Shown: positions 1 to 12,241, numbered from the stretch's first letter. The stretch: DNA of 64,000 bases from Gracilariopsis chorda (GCA_003194525.1 NBIV01000159.1:1-64000), one strand, 5' to 3'. Notes: generated by a model from the letters alone, not told the origin. Translations and numbers: made by a program.

Positions 1-289
1 AACCCTAAAACCCCTAAAACCCCTAAAACCCCTAAAAACCCCTAAAAACCCCTAAAAAACCCTAAAATCCCCTAAAAAAATCCCCTAAAAATCCCCCTAA
101 AAACCCTAAAAACCCCTTAAAAAACGCCTAAAAACCCCCAAAAACCCCTAAAAACCCCTAAAAAAACCATTAAAAACCCCTAAAAAAACCCCTAAAATCC
201 CCTAAAAAACCCCTAAAAACCCCTAAATCCCCTAAAAACCCCTAAAAACCCCTAAAAACCCCTAAAAAGCCGCTAAAAGCCCCTAAACA
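1..289. repeat. Telomeric repeat array, degenerate
   Basis: Tandem C-rich units of the form CCCCTAAAA run from base 1 to about 289. The A run varies from three to seven and the C run from three to five, with occasional T or G substitutions. The C-rich strand reads inward from the left end, as expected for a left chromosome terminus. The unit resembles but is not identical to plant/algal TTTAGGG or TTTTAGGG repeats. The irregularity is unusual for a terminal array and could reflect a sloppy telomerase template or the older inner part of a telomere. Confidence 0.9.
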
Positions 290-1917
290 ACTCTGCGAGT
301 TAAGAATCCACTAAAAACCCCTACAAATCTGTAGCATACATAGGACACCATGTACCGTAAACTTTAAAAGCCTCTTTTAGAGCACTAAACTCTTTTATAG
401 AAACCACTACCTTAGAACTGCTTCCCTTCCAAAGCGTAATGAAAGCTAAAACCACCTATTCAACATTAACAAGCCATTCTTACCCCCTCAACAAACAGAA
501 AAGTGCTATGACCGCTCTGCAAAGCCTCATATGTCTCGGGAGCGAAGAAAAACGCAGCTCAGATTGAGCATTTGCGCTTCACTTACACAAGCATAACCAC
601 TTGCACGCGTCTGACGGAATACTCGAAAAACGTTGTCCTAGGGCACGTTCATTTTGGCACGGAGAATGCCTTTACGTACCTCGAAAACCCGCTTTTGTGG
701 TGCACGCACCAGGCACGTGCCAAATCCTTCCGAAACCATATCCTAGGGGGGGTGAAAAATATTAATTTTTTGAACCCAGGACAAAGTTTTTGCAGAACGC
801 TGTCCTGTATAATCTGTGTCCACATTTTTCAGCCCGTCCGGAATGTATCATACAGTGCCTACAGGACAACGTACTCCACACAAGGGGTCAAAAATGCACA
901 TACACGCGCATACAGCGTTTCCATGACTAGGTCAACGTTCTGTGTCAGTACCATGCCCAAGCCGACACCGCCTGAAACGCTGTCCTAGCCCACACTTACA
1001 AGTAACACTACTATAATTACATGGAGCATGCAACCAAACCTTGCCAAAGCAGCTCAGAAATCATCCTTCCAAAGCCCACAACACGCACATATGCGCGTGC
1101 GCGCAGTTTCAGCACCTCCCTACAAGGTTGTGACAAAAAACCCCTAAAAAGAAGCGCTAGGGTACCCTGTATTGGCGCGCTAATCCTTTAATAATGCGCT
1201 TAGTTACAGTAACTACACGATATGCACGCGGCACGTGCGATATATGCCTAAAACCAGACGCAAACGGCAATGTCAAATCCTAATTTTTGCAGTATGCGCC
1301 TGGTTTCTAGCTGAACCAAGCAATCTATAAAATTTAGCCACATATTTTGAGCTTAAGCGCTTGTTTCATAACAGGCGCACAGCGCTTTGTCATCCACAGA
1401 AGGCATGGAAAACGTACATACAGCGATTCCACCACTGGTTAAACGTTTAGCGTCAGAACGAAGTGCTTGCCGACACCGCTCAAAACCAAGCGCAAACCCA
1501 AACTTACTTCCAACACTACTATAAGCCTATAAAATCTGTAGAATCCTCTAAAATCCTCCATACCCGAAGAAACCCCAAAAATCCTGTACTTCACCATATT
1601 CCACCACAATCCATAAAATCCCTGAAAACCGCCTCTTTTTAAAAGTCCTACCAATCCTCAATCTCTATAGCTATAGACGTGAAAACGCACGATTAAGTCA
1701 TGTGATAAATCTGGCTCTGAAAGCCCACAGCCACAGGCATTGGAGCCAAACGCTCGGACTGCTATTCAAATACGTCTGCTCCATCTTCTTAGAAAAACAC
1801 CCTCACGAAACCCTCTAAATTATGTAATGTTTGCAAGCGCCAATAGGACTCCGAGCTCGAAATCGCTGAATAACCTGAGCTAGGGAGGTGAAACCTTCGA
1901 TCCCACTCTGCATACTA
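290..1917. other. Subtelomeric region, no gene recognised
   Basis: Isolated telomere-like motifs continue (for example near 310 and 1139). A diverged direct repeat is visible: 898-1016 and 1411-1526 share GCATACAGCG, GCCGACACCGC and ACACTACTATAA in the same order. The open frames here have no recognisable protein features, so I call none. Confidence 0.5.
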
Positions 1918-2172
1918 AGAGAGGAAGGCAGACTGGACGAGAAACGGCAGTATTTCATTGCACGCTTCCTCTCTGCTGGGCTGAGCGATGGCGCTGAAGT
2001 GCACTACAAGGTTTGATGGTGTGGCTACGAGCCCGAAGACAAAACTTGGCTCCCAAGTCTAGCCATCCGCGATAAATCTGTCACCGGGTACTGGTCCAGA
2101 ACGGGTCACACGAAGCGTGACCTTAAGGAAGAGGGTATTCCTGGCCACATATTTGTGCCAGCGCGTGCCTAA
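1918..2172 (+). pseudogene. Chromodomain remnant of a Ty3/gypsy chromovirus
   Basis: One frame reads through a chromodomain-like segment. It has a YFIARFL start, an EVHYKV strand, then W-C-GYEPEDKTWLP, which matches the usual VKWxGY...E..TWEP core. A TGA at 2014-2016 replaces the basic residue just before the first tryptophan. The frame then continues to a TAA at 2170-2172. It resembles the C-terminal chromodomain of the gypsy-2 polyprotein in this window. No other part of the parent element is recognisable nearby, so this is a relic. Confidence 0.6.
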
Positions 2173-3157
2173 TCCGCCCTTGTCCAATGATATTCTTGGC
2201 ATTGGCCATGGCGCTCAAGGAATCATCTGCTGCTTATTGCCACTTGCCACGGCGCACAAGGAACCGCTTCCTGCTTACATCCCACTAGCTGGCTCAAGTG
2301 GGTTCCTCTAAAAGATTGCCGCCACGATTCCCAACTAGGAGCTCGCGTAGCTCCGAATTGCCTGGGTCGATGATGTTGAAAACCACGGGAACAAAACGAT
2401 GAATCGTATCCTATAGGAAGCGCGCACCAATAGACCAGACTTGTTTCGAAATTGACCTGTTGTCGTTTGAGTTTTGGTGTGAATACCGATATAACGCGGA
2501 AGAGAAAGGGCACTCGTAGACGCTAGAGGAGCAAAAGATGGACAATATTGATTACTGTAGATCTGTATCTGAAAAAAAGGGCTCTAGAACGACGCCACTG
2601 GTGGAGGAGGGGAACCTATGCGGGCCCTTGTATGAGTTGGACTCTGGACGGAAGTGAATGAGGGGCCACCAGCGCTCTCCATGTCCGCTAAGTTAAGGCC
2701 AAAGCGGTTATCAAGGTCCATTTAGACACGCTTGGATAACAACTTGGAGTTCCAGTATGCTCTGCAATGCGTCATTGTCCTCCTTGTTACGCTGAACCAG
2801 CGAGTTTGATCGTGAGGTCTGGCGAGCCCATGACTGGGTGGCGCGAAGAGCCTTAAGTATACCGGGGTTTCAAGAATACCAGCGGACGTGCATACATTCT
2901 TCAGTTCATCAACATCCATTGTAACGGCTTCAGAAATGACGGGCATAGAACACGGAGGAAGAAGCAAAGGGGTGGAAAACGACAGTGACGTAGGATGCTG
3001 CAAGACCGATGGACCAATAGTTAACTCTGGGGGCTTTACCAAGTCTGAATCACGAGAGGGCGCCAAAGACGACACAACCGATGAGACCCGTCCAGAAACC
3101 ACTGCCCGCTCCCGGACAGGACGACCAAGACAGTCTTCGTAAAATCCATGGCCTGTT
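2173..3157. other. No gene recognised
   Basis: Several open frames overlap on both strands (for example 2722-3102 minus and 2888-3142 plus). None has a motif, a compelling start or continuity with its neighbours. I see no structural RNA or clear repeat. Confidence 0.4.
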
Positions 3158-4620
3158 TTAATGTCCAGGTACGGACTGACGTCGTTCCTTCACGGGGACA
3201 GCCAGTAATGGTTTGGCTTGGTAAACGTTCTCATCGTCATGGCGCAGAGGATATTTTGGAAACGGGGGAAAGACGCCAGTGTCATAATCGTACCAAAGAT
3301 AACCGGAGGATTTCACCCAAGTCGATCTGAAGGACGTAATCCAGTAGAGCCTTAGCCTCTTCAACCCCGTAATTCGTCTTTTGGGCAATGTTCTGCACGC
3401 TCAACTCACGGATGAGCGGAGTTAAATGCCGTTCCAGAAGCACGAGGCGACCGTCCGGACTGGGGAGAAACAGTGCACTCAAGATACGATACTTGGCCTC
3501 TCGGACGTGATCTTCGACCCCGTATTGGGTGATATCTAGAAAGGCCATGAGATAGAGTACGGTCCGTTCAGCGACGAGCATCTGCCAGGACAACCAAGAG
3601 AGACGCTGAGTGACGTCAGGCTGGAGCTTATAGGTTTGGTAAGCCACGAATAACGAAATGGGGTACGTAAGGAGATTGGAAACATGCCAGATTGCAGCCT
3701 CAGGGATAGCGCAGAGCGCTGGAAGTGGGAGATATGGTGAATAACTACGGGAACGAGACATTTCATGGAACTTCACTTGGTGCCAACAGAAGAAATACTT
3801 AAGATTGGTTTGAATACGGACATCGGGCTCGATCATACCATTCCAATAGGTCCGGTTTGATAACCAATGCAATTCATCCCATGGGTGTTTGAAGCAGACC
3901 AGTCCGAGGACCTTATGACGAGGACGAGAAAAGGGGGCCTTGAAGTGATCATGCATGGGGTGCACGTCTTCGAGAAGCATGTTCAGTCTCCATTGGTAAA
4001 CAGCCTCCTCGCCCAACCAAACGAACCACGTGTCCGGCGGGACCAAAGCGCGGCAACATTTTATCGAACGGGCATCAGCAAAATGGTGAAGCTAGCGCTT
4101 GTACCATGACTTCTCTTCGGAACTTTCCTTCTCACCTACATAGTTGAGAATTGCAGCGAGCAAAAGGGCATCCAAGTGCTGGTCATTGTGTCGCACAAAC
4201 TCAGCGACCGAGCGGGTCAGGTGAGTATTTCTGACGACCATAGGATTCCAACCCAAGGCGTGCTCCTACTCGTCACCCCGAAGGGCATAAGCGCTGCTGG
4301 GGACCAGAGCCCTGTTCGTCCCTTCTATAGTGATGGCGGCTTGAGTGATAGGCCCAAAGCCGTAATAGTCTAGCAGGTAGCAATGGCAGCCCTTACATGC
4401 TCCCGAAGAAATGGCATAGACTTAATCGATGAGCATGCAGAGTGGACTCGGCGCCAGGGAAACCCGACGGTCAGGAAAATAAAAGGCCAAAGGAATGTAA
4501 CTAGATCCACAAAAGGGGCAGGAACGCTAGATGCACAGAGGCGGTACGTGAAAAGAGGGACGGCCAGAGAGCGAGGTAACCTGGACGGAAGTAAAGGGGA
4601 CCGCGCACGTGGTGACCGAA
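3158..4620 (-). pseudogene. Unrecognised degraded protein gene
   Basis: A long minus-strand frame can be followed from about 4620 down to 3282. In-frame nonsense codons lie at 4527-4529, 4422-4424, 4266-4268 and 4092-4094, all in one frame. The downstream part is open for 254 codons (4046-3282). A frameshift near 3320 moves the coding-like reading to the frame ending at 3158. The reading contains a possible zinc-binding CPFCG, then CKGCHCY about 45 residues later, followed by mixed hydrophobic and aromatic sequence. I do not recognise the family. Coding character is inferred from frame continuity and residue composition; four stops plus a frameshift make it a pseudogene. Whether it was a host subtelomeric gene or part of a mobile element is open. 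Confidence 0.45.
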
Positions 4621-6579
4621 ATGCAGGAGCACGGAAAGCGCCCTGAAGTTGATGTTCTCCGGGAAATGAGGCATCCTTGTCAGCGACCAGTCGCACGGCA
4701 GTGGCCACGTGCAACTAAGTTAAACAGCAACCAAATGGACGCAAACGGTACCGCCGCCATATCCATTACGGAAGGGGTGATCAACCCTCTTCAACCAGGG
4801 AAGGGTGGCTTACTCGACGATGAGGAGACAAGAAGAGCATTCCCATCGAGTTGAAAGGACGCCAGCCAAAGAAGTGGTAATTGTCAGTGGTAGAAAACTG
4901 CCAACGGGACGTCGGTTCTTACGAAGGGAAGTCTGTAAAAGAACGACCATTGGGGAGGTGAAGTCGTGTGGAGGAACCACGGGTCTGTGATGACAGAGGT
5001 ACGATCATTTCTGATATATATATTTTACGGGCCCAAACGGGGGAACGATGGCAGAGATACCAGGAGATATTGCCAATTTCAAGTACTCTAGCCTCCTGTT
5101 TTATTACGTAGCTAGCTTATTTCATTTATTTGGATAGTTTTCGGAGGTGCGATCGTCTCGTCGACCATAGATGTTGACTCGAGAGCCCCTGACCTCCGAA
5201 GAGTAAATGCGAGCACTATTGCAATCTTCTTGCAGCCGTAGGCAGCTAGCAGAAAGTTGAAGGGTTTCTGCTAGCTGCGCTTCAAGCCAGCGCTACCTTT
5301 CTCCCGACCTGTAGTGACTTGAAATAGTGCCCGTCCATTGCGCCTCGCTTCCAATCCGTGCTCGCGTCACTAGTAAATCCAGTGGACTCTCCCGGCAGTG
5401 GCGGGCCTTCTGGCGCTAGTAATCTTCGGTAGACTACTACCCTGGTTGGTCACATGACGTGGTATTCTTCTACAAACAATACTATTCAAAGCGAATATTT
5501 GCGGACACATCTCGAATTATAGTATTTGAGAACTCTTCGTTTGGGAATGCGGAAACCCTCCAACAGAGAGTACTGACTATCAACCAGTATCTGAACGGTC
5601 AACTCCAACCTGGATACTTTATCTATACCGCGATTCTGCAGAGCCAACGGACAACTGACCACAGGTTTGGGAGCAGTGGACAAGTCAGTTTAGGAAACCG
5701 ACATAACGCACAATTCATTTCGACAAACCAGAACAATATTATTATCAAAAACTAATTTTGACGCAAACGATGAACGTAGTTGAAGAGAACCATTTGATAC
5801 CAAGGAGGGTGTTAAATTATGGCATTGACGACTCTGCAACAAGTTAGACCTTTCAAAGTAAGAAACAGCTGGTAGTTGTGAAATCGATGAACTCAATTTG
5901 AGAAGTTGCGGACAACAAGAGAAATCTTTCCCAGCTTCTCCATGCACAGAGAACAAAACCAATAACCTTACAATTTTGACATTCCAAAACCTATGGGAAC
6001 ATGATAAAACAGGTTCTAGGTCAACGAAAATCTTCGGCTTCGATTACAGTTAACCAATTTTAGATAGTCAGAGCACTTGTTGAACAAAGTCGTCGGCCCA
6101 GAAATTTAATCAAGGTGTTCAAATTCTTGCTATCCAGGGAAGTTCATTCAACGAAAAAGACCTTCGTATACGTATGATATGGATGTAAATCTCCAATATC
6201 GTCGAAAGTACAATGGAGGGGGTTGGAAGGCTCAGTACGCTTTCACGGCGAAGCAAAGCGTCTACAGGTGAACCCAGCTGTGGTGCAACCAATTTTGTGT
6301 CTATTACTAGCTGAGTAGCTCGTTTGGATAACGTGCTGGAGAGAGCTCGGCGAGGGCTAAATCTCAAAGATGGAAGTTGGATAACAGAATGTGTGCCAGC
6401 ACAAAACCACTAGGGGCGCAAGATAGCCAGGCGGGCTAACCGTAAACAATTGGTAGCATTGGTGATACGCGCAAAAGGGCTAGTACAGCCTGAAGATTGG
6501 TTAAACGGGACAATCGACTGCAAAAATCGGATGTTAGCACAGTTGGTAGCACAGTTAGTCAGGACGTGCTTAGCTTTAC
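4621..6579. other. No gene recognised
   Basis: Short overlapping open frames on both strands lack recognisable motifs. The one clear structure is a hairpin at 5242-5278, listed separately. Confidence 0.4.
5242..5278. repeat. Perfect 14-bp inverted repeat (hairpin)
   Basis: Positions 5242-5255 and 5265-5278 are perfect reverse complements around a 9-nt loop. The stem contains GCTAGC. No following T-run or gene end explains it as a terminator. Function unknown. Confidence 0.6.
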
Positions 6580-6584
6580 AATGC

Positions 6585-7263
6585 TGTAAGGAACAGAGAG
6601 GCGGTGGTTGAATTGGTTGGAAGTCGGTGGTGATGATCCGAGTTAGAAGTTCGGAACATCAGTCGGAGTTTATATAGAATTTCTAGTCTAGTTCTATCAG
6701 TGCCACTAGTCGATGAGAATTCGTCCGAGTTAAACGGTATGTTGCTTGGTGTTCGAGCTGGTCTCCGTAGGCAACTGATTAACCGGGTTCAGTGCCAGTT
6801 CTAGTCATTTGATGACTTGGCAAATTCCATTAATGCTGATGACTTGGCAAATTCCATTAATGCTGATGACTTGTCATCAGACAAAGTCTTGATGATCTGG
6901 CATGGACCAAGGGTGCCAGTGAAGACTTGGCACGACTCCCTTGGGAATATTCCATGACTGTTCGATCCGCGCTGTACCGTGTGAAGTGTCTGTCAACGTT
7001 GTGAGTAGTAGGCAACGTGTAATTTAGAACCAATATGTCCACATTGTCAACGAAGACTTCTTTGACATGAACATGTTGTCATGTCATATTGACAGGGTGT
7101 CACGAATATGTCAACTCGGCTTTGAGGCCAGTTTGGCATGGCCAATGGGTAACCGATTTCTTCAGCTGATCGAGTAAAATACAACTAGCTGGTTTGTGCG
7201 CGTTACAACGGATGCTAGAGCCAACTTTATTAAAAGGAAGGTAAATAATAACTAAGTCTAACA
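6585..7263 (-). repeat. gypsy-1 3' LTR
   Basis: 679 bp, with terminal TGTAAG/CTAACA. It matches the other LTR along its length but is 27 bp longer. The difference is a tandem duplication of a 27-bp unit at 6810-6836 and 6837-6863, which arose after or during insertion. Confidence 0.9.
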
Positions 7264-7275
7264 TTACTTTCCCCT
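7264..7275 (-). other. gypsy-1 polypurine tract
   Basis: On the minus strand the bases next to the 3' LTR read AGGGGAAAGTAA. This is the expected plus-strand DNA primer for reverse transcription. Confidence 0.65.
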
Positions 7276-7312
7276 AACAGGAGACTCGACCCAACTCGTG
7301 ACGCAGATTTTC

Positions 7313-8338
7313 TTAGACTCGCACAAACCCAGATTCTGGAGGAACAGGGAACAGGTCGCGCTGAGGTTTAGATTCCAGGGTGAATGGGACTTGACCTTCA
7401 TCCTCAAAGCGGTTGAGGATTTCACCAGTTTTCTCCGTAAAACTTAGTTCACTCGTGAGGGGTTTATAGCGCGCAAACATATAGTTGAAGATATGCCTTA
7501 CGAACGTATCGTCCAAAATCGTAAGAATTACACCATCATAGTTGAAAAAGAGTCATTGCAGCAGTATTTCATTCTCATCGATGTAGAAGGGTCCACGTTG
7601 TTGGGCAAATGAGAACGAGATATGACAGGCTTCCCAGAAAAAATGTAGCCTGATTGCTTCAATGCCAGTGATTTCACCCATCCAGTGGTATAACGATCTT
7701 CCGCCGAGGTTGATATTGTTGTAAAACTCTCTTGCGTTTTCGACTTTGGTGTTTTGACTCATCTTCAACGTTTTTTGAGACGGGGACGCTTCGTTCCTTC
7801 TCGATATGAGTCCGTTCGTCTTCTTATACTGCCGGAGAAGTGATTTGCAGTTCGTGAGGTCTCTTTCTTTCATCTAAGTGTTCTCATGACTTTGGTATCT
7901 AAGCCATTTGACAAGAGATTCAAATCGTCTGGCCCGTTTTCTGTAGTTGACTATACATTCTACTTCACATTTTTCTGTCGCATCCTTCAATGTTACTGGG
8001 GTGGGATGATCTGGCTCGTGACGAATCGATTTGTCTTCTCGGTAAGGCCTGAGAACGCTAGCGTGGAACACATCATGAATTTTTGACTTCAGTGTATGAC
8101 TCACGTCTAGACGAAATGTTACTGGACCAAGCTTTTCTGTGATCCTGAACGGTTCACAGTATCGGATTTGTAGTTGGGGCTTCTTTTCCATGTGGGCCCC
8201 ATTGAGGGATTTTAGGGACAACATGACTTTCTGCCTCACTTGGAATGTGCAGGGGGACCGATTCTTATCGGTATAGGACTTGGAGTAACGGTTCTGTTCT
8301 TCAATGTGTGTTTTTGCTTCAACGATTGCTTGCTTCAT
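7313..8338 (-). pseudogene. gypsy-1 integrase C-terminus and chromodomain
   Basis: The frame from 8338 carries the end of integrase (KIHDVFHASVLRPY, the usual 'hvVFHVSLLKPY' block). It then runs into a chromodomain, EVECIVNYRKR...LVKWLRYQSHENT. A TAG replaces the tryptophan of the TWEP motif. The same frame continues as MKERDLTNCKSLLRQYKK, which is the rest of the chromodomain, then about 180 more codons with one further stop. That extension (with YHWMGEITG and HFFWEACHISFS) matches nothing I know and is longer than the usual tail. The chromodomain normally reads histone methylation to steer integration. Confidence 0.75.
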
Positions 8339-9178
8339 GCTTGCTATGAACTTCAGAGCTGTATCATTTTCTGAAAGAATGGTATCGAGTGGTAGTACTT
8401 TTGGGTGGTCCCTGTACGTTAAGAAGAAGGGCGTACACTTTGTGGTAGAATTCTCGAGTTGTATGCGACTTCGAATTCTATGAGGTGTTCATCCCAATTA
8501 CATTGCTTAAGTTTGAAGTATGCCCTAATCATTTCTTCAATTTTTTGTTCATTACCTCGGTTTGACCATCTTTCTGGGGGTGGTATGCTGTTGATTTCAT
8601 TATCTTAATACCCACGAGGCGGAATAGTTCTTTGCATAAGTTTCTCATAAAAATCTTGTCCGCGTCGGAGACTATTACTTCGGAGAGGCCTTGATGTCTG
8701 TATACGTGCTTAGAATATAGTTCTTCAGTATGACCTGCAGTGACATCTCATGTTGTTGGAATAATTCTGATCAACTTGGACAGGCAGTCTACTACAACGT
8801 ACAGTGCACTAATCCCATGTTTCGTTTTGGGAAGCGGTGTGATGAAGTGCATTGTAATTGGCGCCGACTTTTTTTTCGGAAGAGGTAGTGGTTTTAGTTC
8901 ACCCTGGGGTTTCTTGGGTCCTGATTTCGTTTCTTGACACTTCAGACATGAGTCGACGTATTCCTAAATCGTTTGGCGTAACGATTTCCAGTAGTATAGT
9001 CTCCGAATCTTTTCATATGTTTTCTTAAATGTTAGGTGAGCTGATATAGGTTGATCGTGGTAGTCTTGTAGTATCTTTAGTATTACTTCTCCTTTTGGTA
9101 CGCAGCTATACAAAAATCCATTTTGTTTGTGGACTGGGCCCTGCGGAGATTTTTATAGGTTTTTGGATTCCTTTTCGT
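8339..9178 (-). pseudogene. gypsy-1 integrase core, badly decayed
   Basis: No long open frame survives, but pieces are readable in order: CLKCQETKSG (end of the zinc region), SAPITMHFITPLP (where the first catalytic Asp of M-D-F-I is now His), VSDADKIF (second Asp) and YHPQKDGQTEVMN (catalytic Glu). Stops lie between them. The enzyme would have inserted the cDNA into the chromosome; loss of the first acidic residue alone would inactivate it. Confidence 0.65.
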
Positions 9179-9633
9179 TCATATATCCGTTAATGAATGC
9201 GTGCGTATCCTTTTTGGATACAATAACAAGCTGGATATACCATTGACTTTGGAGGTTCTGAGAATTGCTGCCTGAAGTAGTGACCGGTTCATTGCTTCAG
9301 GGTTTGCAGCGTGTTTTGGGTAACCTGAAAAAGCATCTGCGACAACGTTGGACTTTCCTTTGATCGGCTGAAAACAGAAGTCAAACTCAACGATTCTTTC
9401 CGGCCAGCGTACCTGTCTTTGAGAGATGTTCGGTTGAGATCCTAGATACTTCAAAGGGTAGTGGTCAATATAAACTGTAAACTTTTTGCCATGAAGGTAT
9501 ACTCTTCATTCCTCAACGTTTCTATTACCCCCAAGAGTTCCCTTTCGCGGGCTGCGTAACGTTTGTCTGCGCCGTTTAATGTTCTTGATGAAAATGCTAC
9601 AGGTCTTTTAACATTGTTTTCAACTTGTTCCAT
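9179..9633 (-). pseudogene. gypsy-1 RNase H
   Basis: Two overlapping frames carry PVAFSSRTLNGADKRYAARE and then the tail LKYLGSQPNISQRQVRWPE and KGKSNVVADAFSGYP. These are standard gypsy RNase H blocks. The DxxxDALSR-like end has become DAFSGYP. A frame change near 9455 separates the halves. Confidence 0.75.
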
Positions 9634-9892
9634 AACGGCTGCAATGGCATATTAAGAAGCGTCGGTAGTAACGATTATAGTTTTGGATCAAAGTGCCTTA
9701 GTATAGGGTTTTTCATGATAGCTTTCTTCAAGGAATCAAAACTTGCAGCTTGTTCTTGTTTCCATTCAAATTAAATTTTCCGCATAGTTTGGTGAAGGGT
9801 TTCGATATTCTTGAACAGTTCTTGATAAACCTTCGGTAGTATTTTTCTAATCCCAGGAATGCCTGGACGTCGGTCTTGTTTTTGGGTGTACT

Positions 9893-10366
9893 TTAGTTTA
9901 GGATTGAATCAACCTTCTGTGCCTCGACGGATATACCTTCTGCACTCAAAATGTATCCAAGATACTCAAATTTCTGTTTCATGAATTCACACTTTGAAAG
10001 CTTCCCATAAAGCTTTTGCTTGCAAAGCTTGTTGAGTACACATCTGAGATGCTTCAGATGTTTTTCTTTGTTCTTACTATAAATAATACTGTCATCTAAA
10101 TACACTAAGACGAAAAAGTCTATGTATTCTCTCAGTACCGTATCCGTCAGGCTCATAAATTAAGCTGGTGCCGTGGTAAGACCAAAACAAAGTACGAGGA
10201 ACTCAAAGTGACCGTATCTTGTACAGAAGGCTGTTCTCGAGATTGACTGTTCGCAAAGTCTTATTTGATGATATCCTGAACGAAGATCTATTCTTGAAAA
10301 TATTTTAGTGCCACTTAGCTTATCGAATACGTCATTAATCCGGAGTATGGGATAACTATTCTTCAC
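9893..10366 (-). pseudogene. gypsy-1 reverse transcriptase, palm part
   Basis: The frame holds [37 protein letters not shown] and the catalytic VYLDDSIIYSKN. It is in frame with the protease ORF upstream. A TAA (Tyr position of C-I-D-Y) lies near 10385 and another TAA follows FGLTTAPA. The enzyme would copy element RNA to DNA. Confidence 0.85.
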
Positions 10367-10387
10367 CGTTAGTTTGTTTAATCCTCT

Positions 10388-11416
10388 TTAATCAATGCAT
10401 AGTCTCAATGATCCATCTTTCTTGGCGACGAATAGTACGGGGGCACCCCAAAGGCTTGAACTTAGTCGGATAAGACCCTGTTGAAGTACATCATCGGGCT
10501 GCTTACGTAGTTCTGTAAATTCTTTATTTGACATTCGATATACTGTTTTCTTGAGTGGTGAAGAGCCTGGCAGTATGTCAATATGAAAGTCTTGTTCTCG
10601 CTGCAGAGGTAGTTCTTTTGGGAGTTGGTCTGGAAATACATCTTCAAATTCACCTAACAATGACTTTCGGTTGCGATTTTGTAGCTCTGTATTTTCTGGT
10701 TCATTTTGGGGGCGTACAAGAACCGCAATTACTGGTAACTTCTTCCGTATGCATTTCTTGATAGTGTTGATTGTCGTCATGTTGTTCCTTCGTTTCCACG
10801 TAGCATTAATGACCACTTGTTTATTTTCGTGGGGAAATGATATGACGTTGGTTCGGTGGTTGGCATAGGGGTTGTACTGGTGAAGCCAGTTCTTTCCAAG
10901 GATTGCGTCATATCCGTACAATGGGCAGATGGCGAACCGTTTCTTCTGTTTGAGGTGTCCTATTTCCAATGTAACACCATCTTTATCAGTCTCTTCTAGA
11001 ATAGTAGTTGATCCATTCGCCATCTCTGCTTGGTAGTTCGTTTTGACTATTGGAATTCCCACGCGTTTAACGAAAGCCTTTGAAAGGTAGCTGATTTCGG
11101 ATCCGTTATCAAACAACACTTTACAGATTTTTCCGTTTACGCGTACTTGCCCAAGTAACAGTCCTGGGGCTGGGGTTTCAAATGGTGATGCATGGTTTGA
11201 GGTTATAGGTCTGTATTTCTTGTGGTCTAATTTGGTATTCGCACTTGGGTGTTCCGTGCTTTCTTCGACCTTGACATAAGTCGTGGAGATCATGGTTGTT
11301 TCTGTGGGTACGGTGGTTTTAACTGAAACTGACGAATTTTGAGTAAGTTCCTCTGAGAGTTTTTTGGGCAGCGCAGGTCGTTCGCTCTGTGCCCTAGTCC
11401 TCTGCAACGGAAACAA
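10388..11416 (-). pseudogene. gypsy-1 protease and start of RT
   Basis: A 342-codon open frame. Around residues 90-115 it has the retropepsin block GQVRVNGKICKVLFDNGSEISYL. The catalytic D-S/T-G is D-N-G (residues 103-105), a change expected to weaken or kill the protease. After a linker it enters the RT fingers with GLIRLSSSLWGAPVLFVAKKDGSLRLCID. It is broken by the in-frame stop before the palm domain. Confidence 0.8.
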
Positions 11417-12241
11417 AGTCCGTTCTTGCGGCAGTGTCCTCTGGCTTCTGCTGTAAGCTTCTCTAACTTCACGTTTCCAATTTCCATTGGTACGGGTCCA
11501 TTATTATGCCGGTGGCCGCCTGCTCCTCTGCCAAATCTACTGGAATACCCTCTTTTGTACGCTGACTCGACTCTTTCCGCATCTTTCATCGCGTCTGTGA
11601 CAGATTTGTATTCCTTGGTACAAAGCTCTTTCCAAATAAAGCTCTTCAGTCCTCTTGTGTATCTGTCTACCTGTTCCTCCATACTGATACTGGGAATATC
11701 CAGTATGATCTTCAGAAAATCCTCATTGTACTGCTAAACGTCTTTCATTTGTTTTCACTTGCTCAGTTTAGCACGAGCAATTATTTCCTTGTTCACTATT
11801 CTGAAGCGGGTATCCGAACCGTCAAATAGCTCGTCGATTGTGGTGAAGTCTGTTCCATTTTTTTACTTGGGCGTGGTTCCAATTGTGAGCTGCTCAACCA
11901 ATATAGCTGAGCGCTATGGGGAGTGCTTTGTCCTTTGAGGTTCCTTCGAGATAGTTCCGGACATTTGTGATCCAGCTATCAATGTTCTGCTTTCCAGTAG
12001 ACACTGGCATTTTATTGATATTTGGTGCAGAAGAACCTCCGCCTCTAGAACTCAGGAATACGGTGAGAGCGGACTCGAGCGATGAGATATTCTGTTCGGC
12101 TTCTCTTTCCAGTCTTTCCATTCTACCACGTGTATCTTCTAGCGCTCTTCCCAGAATTTGGGTAATCTGGTTGCGCGGGACTGCAGTGAGGGTGCAGTAT
12201 TGGTCGGAGTGATCGACATTGCGCGAAATCAAGTGAAACAA
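11290..12241 (-). pseudogene. gypsy-1 gag
   Basis: Two open parts remain. The first (12241-11894) has a coiled-coil-like stretch (RMERLEREAEQNISSLESAL) and NIDSWITNVRNYLEGT, typical of gypsy gag capsid starts. The second (11682-11290) has RYTRGLKSFIWKEL and a nucleocapsid finger CFRCRGLGHRANDLRC. Its Cys spacing after the His is longer than the canonical C-X2-C-X4-H-X4-C. Frameshifts lie between 11683 and 11893. Gag would form the particle that packages element RNA. Confidence 0.75.

Noticed and set aside
572-988. 138-codon plus-strand ORF in the subtelomere
   Set aside because: No domain, composition follows local repeats (the GCTGTCCT/AGGACA motif recurs), and part of it lies in a diverged direct repeat.
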